Assembly (NCBI RefSeq): GCF_026262505.1
Contig: NC_067204.1
Coordinates: 22,599,300-22,663,299 of the forward strand
DNA length: 64,000 nucleotides
DNA from: Trichomonas vaginalis G3
Lineage: Eukaryota; Parabasalia; Trichomonadida; Trichomonadidae
Reading direction: 5' to 3'
Position numbers and translations under genes: made by a program. Every line of letters starts with the position of its first letter. The stretch's first letter is position 1. Positions 21,146-31,605 of the stretch are shown piece after piece. The notes beneath the pieces were generated by a model that was not told where the DNA came from, did no database searches, and worked only from the letters and a program-made list of their open reading frames with translations.

Positions 21146-24100
21146 ATGAATAAAAATGGAACAGCTAAAATGAATGATAATCAAATAAGAGCCGAAGGTA
21201 GAAGGTTATTTAAACGCTTCTATAACATTCCTGATGGTGTTAATCCTAAAACTCGTAGAAGTTATTTAAATGAAGCCATAGATGCATATGAAGGATTTGA
21301 CATTTCATCAGAAAGTGAGAGGTTAGCAAGAATGTTAAACGTTAATATTGATTTTTATTATTGTGACCCTCAACCAGAAGACGTAGACATTAACAAGGTA
21401 GACTTTCCATTAGTGGAATCAATAATGATAGATCCAGAATTTGAAACAGTAAATATTTTATTAACACAGAGTCCATGTGGAAAACTTCACGCTGACAGAA
21501 TAACAGATGTTGAAGCACTCACAGGATATAAAGTTTGCCCCTTTTGCAAAGAAGAAGTATATTCTATCCGTGATGATCCAGAAAGGAAAAACCAAAGAAG
21601 ATTTTTAAAACATTGTGAGAAATGTAAAGAAAATAATGGAAGATTAATTCAAGACGTTCAATTGCAAAACACACAACAACCATATACACCACATATCACG
21701 AAACAGAAGATATATCAATGGCTATTAGCACATAATTTGCAGGAATATTATAAACCGACAAGATATTATATTACTTTTGACTTCGAAACATTAGAGACTA
21801 AAGAAGAATTACAACTTTCTGAGTGTGCAACTTTGAACGCTTACTTAAAACCATTCATGGTATCATCAACGGTTAAATTAAACGATAAAACATATACGAG
21901 GAATTTTTGCTTAACTTCGAGTGATTCTTTTATTTCTGATTGGATTGAGTTTTTATTTTCAACCTGTTCATTAGTTGTTGAATCAAATATGAGTCAATAC
22001 AATGAATTAATGAAGTCGCAAACGGACCAAACGGCGGGGACTTTGTCTCATACATTAAATGAAAAACAGAAGGAAGCATTTAAAGAACTTCTAGATGAGG
22101 AATTCAATAAAGTGAATATCATTGGTTTTAATTCAGGAAAGTTTGATTTAAATTTAATTCTTCGTGATTTAAATACTGCAAAATGGAAAATAAAATCAAT
22201 GCTGGGTTCATCTTCACAATTTAAGCAAATCATTGTAAAGAAAACAAACGTTCCATATGAATTGAGATTTATTGACATCAGAAATTATATAGCGGGTGGG
22301 ACATTAGACCAATTCACTCAAGATTTCGGAAACAATAAATCACGTGTTAAATCCTTTTTCCCTTATCAATTCATCACGTGGGAAAATTACGAAGAAGAAT
22401 TATATAAAGTGGAACCATTCCCGAAAGATTCATTTTATTCAGCATTAACTCAAGAAACTATATCAGATAGTGATTATCAAATATATCTCAATGATGCTAA
22501 AAATTTTAAGAATAGATTAGAATATTTTATTCATTATTGTAATAAAGATGTTGAAATTATGATTGACCCAATTGATAAAATTATTGAAGAAACATTTGTT
22601 TATAAAATTGACATGCTTCATAATCTTTCTTTATCATCGAATGCTTCAATGATTCGTTACGCTTTAGCATATAAAGACTTTAATCCTAATGAAAAATATC
22701 CCGAGGAAGAGATAGAATCAAGTTTTGAATTAACGAAAAAGTATTGGAAATATAAAATTGAATCATATAAGAAACAAGATGAAAAAGCAGAAAGGGATAC
22801 TAAAAATAATGTTTCAATGGATGATTTTCAATACTATCACGATTTAATCCTTTCATCTAAATGTAAAATGTGTGGTAAAGCGTTTACATATGCAAATAAA
22901 CCAACATTGGATAGAATCGATAATGAAAAACCACATACCAAAGAAAATTGTCAGTTAATGTGTTGTTATTGCAATGTCGTAAAATCAAATAAAGATGAAG
23001 ATGTTCAACGTTTAAGAATCAATTTAAGAAATTATGCATTAAAAAATAATTTACCAATGACTTTAGATTCGGTTGAAGCTTATCACATTCTCCGTAATGG
23101 AATTACTGGTGGTTTATCAAATGTTCAACATAGAGTAAATCTTAAAGGAATCACGCACATTAATAAACTTTCATATAGTCCAGAAACTAAAACTGTATCA
23201 AATGAGGACACCACCAACATTATGACTCATTTCGTTGGTGTTGACTTTAATTCATTATATCCTTCATCATTTTCATCTAATCCTCATGATTTCATTCAAT
23301 ATACTGACCATAAAATGTATATGCCGGGAAGATTGAATGGTGTTATCATTTGTGATACAGCAACAAAGAAAGCAAAAGCACTGGGAATAATTAAGAAGAA
23401 AAATACTTTATTCGTGGCTGAAGTAAAGGGTCACATTGATGAAAAATACATTAATGATTACATAAACTTTTTACCGATAATAAGAAACTTAGATATTATC
23501 ACAGATGAAAAAACAATTGGCAGTTTTATGTATAATTACATGAAATCAAACAATCTACCGGTTGACCAGAAACAGAGAAAATTAACTCAGTTAGCATCAA
23601 CACACAACCAATATCAACCATTTTCTTCTTATTATCTTTGGTATCTAATAGACAGATTTCATTTTATCATTGATGACATTCAATCAATTTTAACATTTAC
23701 TAAAAAACACTTGTTTTAATGAATTTGCGAACGAATTTATGAACGAAAGACAAAAGGCTGAATTAGAAGGAAATAAAGGAAAAAGTTTATTTTGCAAAAT
23801 TTCACTTAATGGATCATATGGTTACGATGCAATGAATACACAAAATTACGCAAAGACTAAAATAATGAATGCACAGAAGGCACGCGTTGCATGTATGTCA
23901 AATAAGTTTAAAAACATAAGAGAAATAGGTGAAGATACATATCAAGTGATGCTCAAAGATAGATTTTATAGATGTGATACATGTTTACAAGAGGCATTCT
24001 TCACTTTAGATAATGCTAAATACTGGTATTTGGTTTTCATTTATGATTTTATGTATAAATGTATGAATGTTAATCGTTTTCATTTCATTGAAGGTGATAC

Positions 24101-24533
24101 TGATTCATCTTATTGGGCAATCGCTGGTGATCCAAATCTTCCTAACACTCAAGCATTTCAAGTAATTGTAACCGATAAACAATTTTATGATAAAAACATT
24201 TTCAAATTCGCACCATTTGATTTCTTCTGTTTTGATGAGAAATTTAAACCTAAATTAAAGAATAAAGCTGAAGAAAAAGCACATGAGAAAAAATTATTGG
24301 GTTTAGCAATTGAGAAACAAGGTGATAACATGGTTGCTTTATGTCCTAAGTGTTATACATCATTCAACGGTTCAATTGATGGGAGTGATTTTAAAAAGAT
24401 TGCACAAAAAATGAAAGGTGTTAGTTTACGACAAAATAAACAATTAACACCTAAAAAATATTTGGATATAATAAATGATAAATTGATATTTGATGGTCAG
24501 AATATTAATTTACAACTTAAAACGGGTCAATGA
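21146..24533 (+). pseudogene. Element A: protein-primed DNA polymerase B with an embedded HNH domain
   Basis: Family B polymerase motifs appear in order: exonuclease I FDFETLE (near 21778), exonuclease II GFNSGKFDLN (near 22125), exonuclease III YCNKDVE (near 22537), palm motif A DFNSLYPSS (near 23242), motif B SLNGSYGYD (near 23805) and motif C GDTDSS (near 24093). The gene replicates Maverick DNA by protein priming. Between the exonuclease and palm, at 22858-22995, is a CxxC...LDRIDN..PHT.ENCQLMC.YCN..KSN segment, the signature of an HNH nuclease fold with two zinc-binding CxxC pairs. A CPFC...C..C zinc-finger-like piece precedes the exonuclease. The gene is a fossil, open over most of its length with about one break. 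Confidence 0.9.
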
Positions 24534-24710
24534 CTCGCTTAACAATTGGTAAGACTGCATAACAGGAGCACACACTAAGGCTGTATGTTGTGAAAATGGA
24601 TGTTGTATGCCATTATATTTAATACAATTTAAAATTTTATTTTTAATAAAATGCCACAGAAGAGACAAAGAGGTGGGCACCCTTAAAACATTGATTTTAT
24701 TTTTATATAA

Positions 24711-25250
24711 ATGGATAACACAGATTTAAAAATTTTAATTGATGATTTAGTATTTAATCAAAATTTTCTTGATTATTATGATTTAAAAGCATATCTCCAA
24801 AAATATGATAACAATATAACGGGTGATGATATGGAATATTATTATCCATATTATAAAAATGAAATTTTGAAATATCATGATAAAATAATTTCTAAAATTA
24901 AAGACAAAATTAAAAATAATGAATATTCAAAGGGAAAAACTAAATCACAACTTAAACAGTTGAAAGATTTCAAAAATAAAGTATTAACAGAAGAAGATAT
25001 TGATGAATTATATAAATTATATAATCCTGAGCCACAAAACACCCATGTCCTTCAGACCATAAATGATGCACAAGCTTTAATTTATGATTCATTAGTTAAA
25101 CCATATTCAGCCCGACTTTTAAATGAAGATCAACTTTTGGAATTCATCCTTCAACATAAACTCGAAGCGGGAAAGTATATCAAACCTTTATATACAGCAT
25201 ATTTAAAACAAATGAATAGAATACATCCAGAATTAATGAAGGGGGAATGA
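24711..25250 (+). CDS. Element A: hypothetical 179-residue charged protein
   Basis: The frame starts at ATAAATG behind a T-rich tract, as other element genes do. It is rich in Lys, Asp and Tyr and predicted helical, with no membrane segment or known motif. It lies between polymerase and integrase. Function unknown. Confidence 0.6.
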   Translation: MDNTDLKILIDDLVFNQNFLDYYDLKAYLQKYDNNITGDDMEYYYPYYKNEILKYHDKIISKIKDKIKNNEYSKGKTKSQLKQLKDFKNKVLTEEDIDELYKLYNPEPQNTHVLQTINDAQALIYDSLVKPYSARLLNEDQLLEFILQHKLEAGKYIKPLYTAYLKQMNRIHPELMKGE

Positions 25251-26199
25251 AATCCAAAATCAAAGCAGATAAAATTAAACCACTGCAACACCAAAACCTC
25301 CAACGACAGTACCGCCTCCTCCTTCAGTTAATCCTTCATCATTCACTTTATTATATCCATTTCAAACATTAAAGAAGCAAAAAGATTTTAAAAAGGATTT
25401 CAAGATATTAAATAAACCAATTGACCCGAAAATTCAACCGTTAAAGGAAAAATTTAGTCGCCCTTCATTTGCTCCATATCCATATTCATACGAAATCGAT
25501 CATCTGGAATATTCAAAAGGAAAAGTTACTTATTTATTTGCCATTAACATTAACACTAGATATTTATATTGCATTCCGGTGAAAGGGAAAACAGAACAGG
25601 AAACAAGAAGAGCTATACAATACTTACTAGATCATGAAAGAGTAGATAATATCAGGGGTGATGGTGATAAAGGATTTCAGGCAGCTATGACTCATTATTT
25701 CCCACAAATTAATTTTTTCTTTTCATCCTCTCCATATACGTTTCATAATAAAATAGTTGATGCAGTAATGAGAACTCTTAGAGATGCGTTAGGGGTTAAC
25801 GGTCAGATATACTGGGATGGAAATCATGACTCCATCATACAACAGTTAGTATATTATTATAATAATACATGGCATAGAACTATAAACATGAAACCAGTGG
25901 AAATGAAAAATGATATTTCAAAAGAATGGGAATATATTAGAAAGCAAATGGAAAGGTTGAATGATGTTAAACGTGAACAAATTAATTCGGGGCTCATGAA
26001 TTTTAAACAAGGGGATAAAGTTTTATTCATCTCGATTATGGAAAAACTGATAAATCAATGACAAAAAGAAGACGAAGATTTGACACAATAGCTGAATTTG
26101 TTAGATATATTAACGGTAATGTATTAGTTGAAGTTGACAATAAATTAATAGAAATTCCGATTTATTTTATTACTCCATTATATTTAAATAATATTTAAT
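25247..26199 (+). pseudogene. Element A: retroviral-type (c-)integrase
   Basis: The catalytic core shows the integrase layout: a first acidic site in YEIDHLEY followed by the YLFAI.INTRYLY beta strands, a second in IRGDGDKGF, and a third region in KIVDAVMRTLRD, then the YYNNTWHRT...KPVEMKND segment typical of integrase C-terminal helices. A basic, chromo-like or SH3-like tail follows. The enzyme inserts the element. It is a fossil gene with a few breaks. The third acidic position reads as Asp rather than Glu here and in element C. Confidence 0.8.
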
Positions 26200-26219
26200 T
26201 TTTTTTATTTCGTAAGAAA

Positions 26220-26505
26220 TGAGTGACAACGAAGCAGTCAAGAGTCCAGACGATGAATATAAAAAGAAACTAAACAGAATTAAATCAAAAATATGCTATT
26301 ACAAAAAAAGCCACAATGCGGTGGGGTTGATGCCCATAAAACTAATGGAACTGAAAACGATAAAGAAATAATCGAAAAATTAGAAACTTACCGTTCAATC
26401 CTTAAACTGAGTGAAGCAAAAATAAAAGAATTTAATAGAATAAATAAATTGATTGGAAGAGATGAATTTAATAAAGATGAATTTTTAAACTCAATCCAAA
26501 TTTAA
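26220..26505 (+). pseudogene. Element A: small charged protein gene
   Basis: The ATG at 26220 follows a T-rich tract and CGTAAGA. Lys/Glu-rich helical sequence runs through this interval and ends at 26505. It has about one break. No motif is recognised. Confidence 0.4.
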
Positions 26506-26704
26506 TTTTTATTCCTCTTTGACAACATCTCTCTTTCCATCATTACTGCATAACCACATTTTCTCAATTTTAGTGGTTTGTTATTTTTAACATGTTCTTG
26601 CATCATTTTTATCATTTCCTCCCTTGTTATGATTCGTGGTAAATTTTGAGCTTGTGGGGTATCCATTTATGATAAAAATAAAAATTTAAATTATGCCGTT
26701 CTAA

Positions 26705-26872
26705 AGTTTGTGACAACATGACATTTTGACAACAACACAGGTTATTCAATAATGACTTTTTTTGAAGAACTGAAGGTGCTACCATGTTACCATGTGCTAC
26801 CAGGTCATTTAACTTCTCTGAAAAAGTGTGACAACATGACATTTTGACAACAACACAGGAAATGATTTGTCA
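26705..26872. repeat. Left terminal repeat unit of the nested cassette
   Basis: One unit of the 121-base repeat family, with a flanking extra copy of GACAACATGACATTTTGACA on each side. It carries the TTATTCAATAATGACTT variant also present at the right edge (31390-31490) in inverted orientation. Confidence 0.8.
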
Positions 26873-26902
26873 TGACTTCATCGGAATGAGTGTAAATGAC
26901 CC

Positions 26903-26961
26903 AAAAATAAAGTTAGTTTTAAAATTATTTTTATTTTTTTATTTTGTATGTAAGAACAGAA
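26903..26961 (+). promoter_or_regulatory. Shared upstream module of the KilA-N gene
   Basis: AAAAATAAAGTTAGTTTT, a long T-rich tract and ATTTTGTATGTAAGA precede the ATG at 26962. The first motif recurs upstream of the primase gene (28461) and of two element C genes (39551 and 41565), so it is probably a promoter class. Confidence 0.6.
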
Positions 26962-27627
26962 ATGTCAGTCGAAGCAAAAACATTCACTAACAAATCTAAT
27001 GGCGAAACATTCACAAAAGGCACTTATAACGGTATTGAAGTCTTACGTAGAGACAAGGATGGTTACATTAATGCAACAAAGATGGCAAGAGAAGCAGGAA
27101 AGTTAAACCATTTAAACAGATTTCTCAATAGTGCTAAAATACAGGAAATTCTTGAGTTTTGGATGAACGAATACGGTGGAGCCAAAAGTGGCTCGACCTC
27201 AAAACAAGCATTTTATGAGCTTACTAAGGGTGTTATAAATGAATTCAAAGGTATTTACATACATCCTGACCTCGTTCATTTTGTTGCTGAATGGTGCTCT
27301 GTAAAGTATGCATTTTATGTCAAAGATATTATGGACTCCATAGACAAGAAAGTTCATGAGAAATTAGATGAAGAAGAACTTGAAGATACAGTAGAGAATG
27401 CTAAACCTTTGTTTGAAGAAGAAGTTGGAAAAATGTGCGAAAAACAATTAGAACATGAACGTGAGTTATGTTATGGTTATAGAGATTCTCCATACGAACT
27501 AGACCAATGGGAACAAGAAAATTTAAAGAGAGAATTTAGAGAATATGAACTCGCTAAGATAGCATTAGAAGCTGCAGAAAAGAAGTTAAAAGCTTGGGGT
27601 TGTTTTGTACAAAAATATTGTGAGTAA
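26962..27627 (+). CDS. Element A cassette: KilA-N domain DNA-binding protein
   Basis: From the ATG at 26962 (221 residues), the KilA-N domain covers about 10-115. It has the GTYNGIEVLRRDKDGYINATKMAREAGK start, a LNRFLNS.KIQEIL helix and the IYIHPDLVHFVAEWCSVKYAFYVKD end. KilA-N proteins are DNA-binding proteins common in large DNA viruses and phages, usually regulators. The C-terminal half is an acidic coiled coil. An alternative reading from 26944 would need a non-ATG start, so the ATG is preferred. It lies between the left terminal repeat and the direct array, so it may bind those repeats. Confidence 0.88.
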   Translation: MSVEAKTFTNKSNGETFTKGTYNGIEVLRRDKDGYINATKMAREAGKLNHLNRFLNSAKIQEILEFWMNEYGGAKSGSTSKQAFYELTKGVINEFKGIYIHPDLVHFVAEWCSVKYAFYVKDIMDSIDKKVHEKLDEEELEDTVENAKPLFEEEVGKMCEKQLEHERELCYGYRDSPYELDQWEQENLKREFREYELAKIALEAAEKKLKAWGCFVQKYCE

Positions 27628-27689
27628 ATGAACCATTTATTTTTATTGAATTCACCAAAAATAATTTTTAGGGTAGATGGTTAGATCTA

Positions 27690-28437
27690 ACCTCATGACA
27701 TTTTGACAACAACACAGGAGGAAGGCAGTTATGAATTATTTTTGAAGAACTGAAGGTGCTACCATGTTACCATGTGCTACCAGGTCATTTAACTTCTCTG
27801 AAAAAGTGTGACAACATGACATTTTGACAACAACACAGGAGGAAGGCAGTTATGAATTATTTTTGAAGAACTGAAGGTGCTACCATGTTACCATGTGCTA
27901 CCAGGTCATTTAACTTCTCTGAAAAAGTGTGACAACATGACATTTTGACAACAACACAGGAGGAAGGCAGTTATGAATTATTTTTGAAGAACTGAAGGTG
28001 CTACCATGTTACCATGTGCTACCAGGTCATTTAACTTCTCTGAAAAAGTGTGACAACATGACATTTTGACAACAACACAGGAGGAAGGCAGTTATGAATT
28101 ATTTTTGAAGAACTGAAGGTGCTACCATGTTACCATGTGCTACCAGGTCATTTAACTTCTCTGAAAAAGTGTGACAACATGACATTTTGACAACAACACA
28201 GGAGGAAGGCAGTTATGAATTATTTTTGAAGAACTGAAGGTGCTACCATGTTACCATGTGCTACCAGGTCATTTAACTTCTCTGAAAAAGTGTGACAACA
28301 TGACATTTTGACAACAACACAGGAGGAAGGCAGTTATGAATTATTTTTGAAGAACTGAAGGTGCTACCATGTTACCATGTGCTACCAGGTCATTTAACTT
28401 CTCTGAAAAAGTGTGACAACATGACATTTTGACAACA
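27690..28437. repeat. Direct tandem array, six 121-base units
   Basis: GAAGGCAGTTATGAATT recurs at 27721, 27842, 27963, 28084, 28205 and 28326, an exact period of 121. The units are virtually identical. Each contains the nested motif ACCATGTTACCATGTGCTACCAGGT and the CATGACATTTTGACAACA end. The array lies just upstream of the primase gene and is repeated in opposite orientation downstream of the helicase. Such iterated units are typical of initiator-binding or segregation sites. Confidence 0.95.
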
Positions 28438-28460
28438 TTTACGAAAATATGATGCAGTCC

Positions 28461-28511
28461 AAAAATAAAGTTAGTTTTAAAATTATTTTTTATTTTTTTA
28501 TTCCTATATAA
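28461..28511 (+). promoter_or_regulatory. Shared upstream module of the primase gene
   Basis: AAAAATAAAGTTAGTTTT, a T-rich tract and CTATATAAATG; the first part matches the module upstream of the KilA-N gene and two element C genes. Confidence 0.6.
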
Positions 28512-29186
28512 ATGACAGCAACAAACAACAACAGCAACTATATCGTTTCTGATGAAAAAGTTATTGATTCATTAGCTGAGGAATTAGTTGTGGCAGAAAC
28601 TAAAACCCTCAACGAAAGAATTGGTGAAAACAGGATTGATTTACATAACTACCTCAAATACGATGGAGGAAGAGGAAGGAAAACTGGTACAGCTTTATTA
28701 GCAAATAAAATTTCAAATTTAACGATTATAGATGTTGATATCAATAAATCATACAATGATGAACTTAAAGAAACAGTTAGAAAAGACATTTTATCAAAAC
28801 TTTCGGATAAAGATGTTATTGTTAAAACCGCTTCAGGAGGTCTTCACATTTATTGCAACACTAATTTCTTCTATGCAGTTTCGAACAGAATGATTAAATG
28901 TTATTCCTGCAATGATTATGATATTGACATAATGACTTCTATGGATGATTCAAAGCGTTCATTAGTGGTTATGGCTGATTCAAGAGTTCGCAAGAATGCA
29001 ACAGAACCAATCAAAACATACTCATTCATTCGTGGAAGTTATGATTCAACATTAACTAGAACAGTAAACGATATATTAAATGATTTGAATATTAAGGTAA
29101 GAGTTGAACAGAAGAACGAAGAAATAAAGACTATCATGAATGAAAACAAAGATGTAAACATTGACGATAAACTTGCCAGAGCATAG
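28512..29186 (+). CDS. Element A cassette: archaeo-eukaryotic primase (prim-pol)-like protein
   Basis: A 224-residue frame starting at TATAAATG. Three spaced motifs fit the archaeo-eukaryotic primase fold of viral and plasmid primases: IIDVDIN (metal-binding DxD, about 75-82), TASGGLHIYC (sGGxHxY, about 113-122) and DYDIDIM (about 138-144). Such domains prime DNA replication and are usually fused or adjacent to an SF3 helicase, as here. A separate primase is unexpected beside a protein-primed polymerase. Confidence 0.72.
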   Translation: MTATNNNSNYIVSDEKVIDSLAEELVVAETKTLNERIGENRIDLHNYLKYDGGRGRKTGTALLANKISNLTIIDVDINKSYNDELKETVRKDILSKLSDKDVIVKTASGGLHIYCNTNFFYAVSNRMIKCYSCNDYDIDIMTSMDDSKRSLVVMADSRVRKNATEPIKTYSFIRGSYDSTLTRTVNDILNDLNIKVRVEQKNEEIKTIMNENKDVNIDDKLARA

Positions 29187-29230
29187 TTGATGGCATCTGT
29201 GATTTTGAAGTACATAATGACGGTGGAAAC

Positions 29231-30820
29231 ATGAATTTAGAAAAAGAAATAACATTATTCACACTGTTTCAAGCTATTAATTCGTTACCTAATCATTTAA
29301 TTAATGAAGCATACGATAACGTTTATAACTTCTGCAATTTAACAGAAAATGCAAAAAGTAATTTTGAAAAAGCACGTAGTAGATATGCACATTTAATGAC
29401 TTCTCCATTTGTTTTAGTGAAGATTCTAAAACTATATCAAAAGGAATATTATGATGAATACGTTTTGCCTTTATTACGTAAGCCAAAAATAACATTTGAT
29501 ATAAAGCTTGATGACTCGTTTTTGATAACAGATATTAGACGCAGGGCTGAAAATCATCAGTATAAAAACAGTTCTGAAGTAATTGAGGATTTATCACGTG
29601 TAATCCGTTTTGTAGATTGTGGAAATAAATATTTCATTCAAAAGGACTATAATATCCACGACAAAATGAATCAAATATCATTCGTTCTTCAATCAAACAT
29701 GAAAGAGTCACTCAAAATGATTAAATTATTTAAAGAAGAAGGTAAAACAATAACAGCATGGGATGTACTACTAAATCGATTGTCTTCATTAACCGTTAAG
29801 GGTGTTTGCTTTAAATCTGATTCCCCAGATGTTTTCTCAACGTTTCAGGGTTATAAATACAACATTCTTGAAAAGCCTGATTACTCAAAAATTGAGATGT
29901 TTATGAATTTCATTAAAGAAGCCATTTGTGATAATAACGATGAAGTGTATAAATACCTTCTCGGCTGGATTGCATCAATGATTCAACATCCTGGAATCAA
30001 GAATGAAACAGCAATTATTTTGAAAGGACTTGGGAACAGGTAAAAACAGATTTACAGATATTATTCTGAACTTCTCGCTGGTTATTCATGTAAAAACATT
30101 ACTGAAATAAGTGAGCTAACGGGTAATTTCAACTCAGTAGTTGAAAATAAAATGTTTCTTGTACTTAATGAACTCAAGAATGTTGGTGAAGATAGACTCG
30201 CAAACTTCAACGCTTTGAAATCAATTATTACGGATAATCAAATTAGAATTAATGAAAAGAATCAACCCAGAAGAACTGCTCAGAACGTTGCAAACTTCAT
30301 TTTCGTAACTAACAACGTCTACCCTGTCAAAATTGAAGTTGGAGACAGAAGATACGTAGTTTTAAGGGTTAATGGTAAATTCAAAGGTCAATTTGATTAC
30401 TTCAAGAATTTAATGGATTCATGCACTAAGGAATTTTATGATAATTTACTGACGTATTTTATGCAATATGACCTTTCATCATTTAATGTACGAATCATAC
30501 CGATGACTGAAGCCAAACAAGATTTAATCGAGTTATCAACAAATCCTTTAGATGTATGGATAAATACACATTATGATGAATTGTGTGCAGGTATGACGTG
30601 TGAAAATGCTCTATTCTGCAAACCATCAGACATGAAAGACAAAAACTTTCAAATGAGTATTAAGGATAAATGTGATAGGAAACATAGAAGAATAGACGGT
30701 AAACAAACATGGTGTTATGTTTTGAAAGAAGAAATGAAAGGATTATATAAACAGGTTGAACCAAACGATAATGAGGATTCATTTACTGACGATGAAATAC
30801 CTGTAAATGAAGCTTTATAA
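29231..30820 (+). pseudogene. Element A cassette: D5-like superfamily 3 helicase
   Basis: The interval encodes an N-terminal helical region followed by an SF3 helicase core. The core has a Walker A-like AIILKGLGN region (near 30015), a hydrophobic acidic FLVLNE Walker B-like strand (near 30150), the RRTAQNVANFIFVTNN sensor segment (near 30270-30320) and a downstream GDRRYVVLRV element. This matches helicases of the poxvirus D5/virophage type that work with an AEP primase. It directly follows the primase gene. It is a fossil with about one break. Confidence 0.75.
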
Positions 30821-30849
30821 AGTATGATTTGAATTTATTTTTGCATTAA

Positions 30850-31490
30850 TCCTCCTGTGTTGTTGTCAAAATGTCATGAGTTAAATGACCTGGTAACATG
30901 GTAGCACCTTCAGTTCTTCAAAAATAATTCATAACTGCCTTCCTCCTGTGTTGTTGTCAAAATGTCATGTTGTCACACTTTTTCAGAGAAGTTAAATGAC
31001 CTGGTAGCACATGGTAACATGGTAGCACCTTCAGTTCTTCAAAAATAATTCATTATTGAATAATCTGTGTTGTTGTCAAAATGTCATGAGTTAAATGACC
31101 TGGTAACATGGTAGCACCTTCAGTTCTTCAAAAATAATTCATAACTGCCTTCCTCCTGTGTTGTTGTCAAAATGTCATGTTGTCACACTTTTTCAGAGAA
31201 GTTAAATAACCTGGTAGCACATGGTAACATGGTAGCACCTTCAGTTCTTCAAAAATAATTCATTATTGAATAACCTGTGTTGTTGTCAAAATGTCATGAG
31301 TTAAATGACCTGGTAACATGGTAGCACCTTCAGTTCTTCAAAAATAATTCATAACTGCCTTCCTCCTGTGTTGTTGTCAAAATGTCATGTTGTCACACTT
31401 TTTCAGAGAAGTTAAATGACCTGGTAGCACATGGTAACATGGTAGCACCTTCAGTTCTTCAAAAATAAGTCATTATTGAATAACCTGTAA
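30850..31490. repeat. Inverted higher-order tandem array
   Basis: Three units of 210 bases start at 30856, 31066 and 31276. Each consists of a short (about 91) and a long (about 119) version of the 121-base repeat, reading in the opposite orientation to the 27690-28437 array. The long versions end in a TTATTGAATAA variant. The array lies between the helicase and fibre genes, closing the cassette. Confidence 0.93.
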
Positions 31491-31605
31491 ACATTAACGT
31501 AAACATTTATTTCTGCAGTTCATTCATTTACTTCATTACCTAATTAATTACAACATAAAATATATTTAGTTCATTCAATGAACGCGGTAAGCCTGCAAAG
31601 TAGGC

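Larger units (their letters stand above)
26705..31490. mobile_element. Nested replication cassette bounded by inverted repeats (inside element A)
   Basis: This 4.8-kb module has the same repeat at both edges in opposite orientation. The outermost copies share a variant reading ACAGGTTATTCAATAATGACTT (left, plus strand near 26738; right, minus strand near 31488) that is not in the left array. Between the ends lie a KilA-N gene, a six-unit direct array, a primase gene, an SF3 helicase gene and an inverted higher-order array. The flanks are typical Maverick genes (integrase left, fibre right). It may be an inserted replicon or the element's own origin region with repeat-rich flanks. Part of the interior is broken (about one break). 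Confidence 0.6.

Noticed and set aside
26516-26670. Possible small minus-strand gene starting near 26667
   Set aside because: The frame does not stay open, and nothing shows it is a gene.
27690-28437. CRISPR array
   Set aside because: The units are contiguous 121-base repeats with no unique spacers, in a eukaryotic element.
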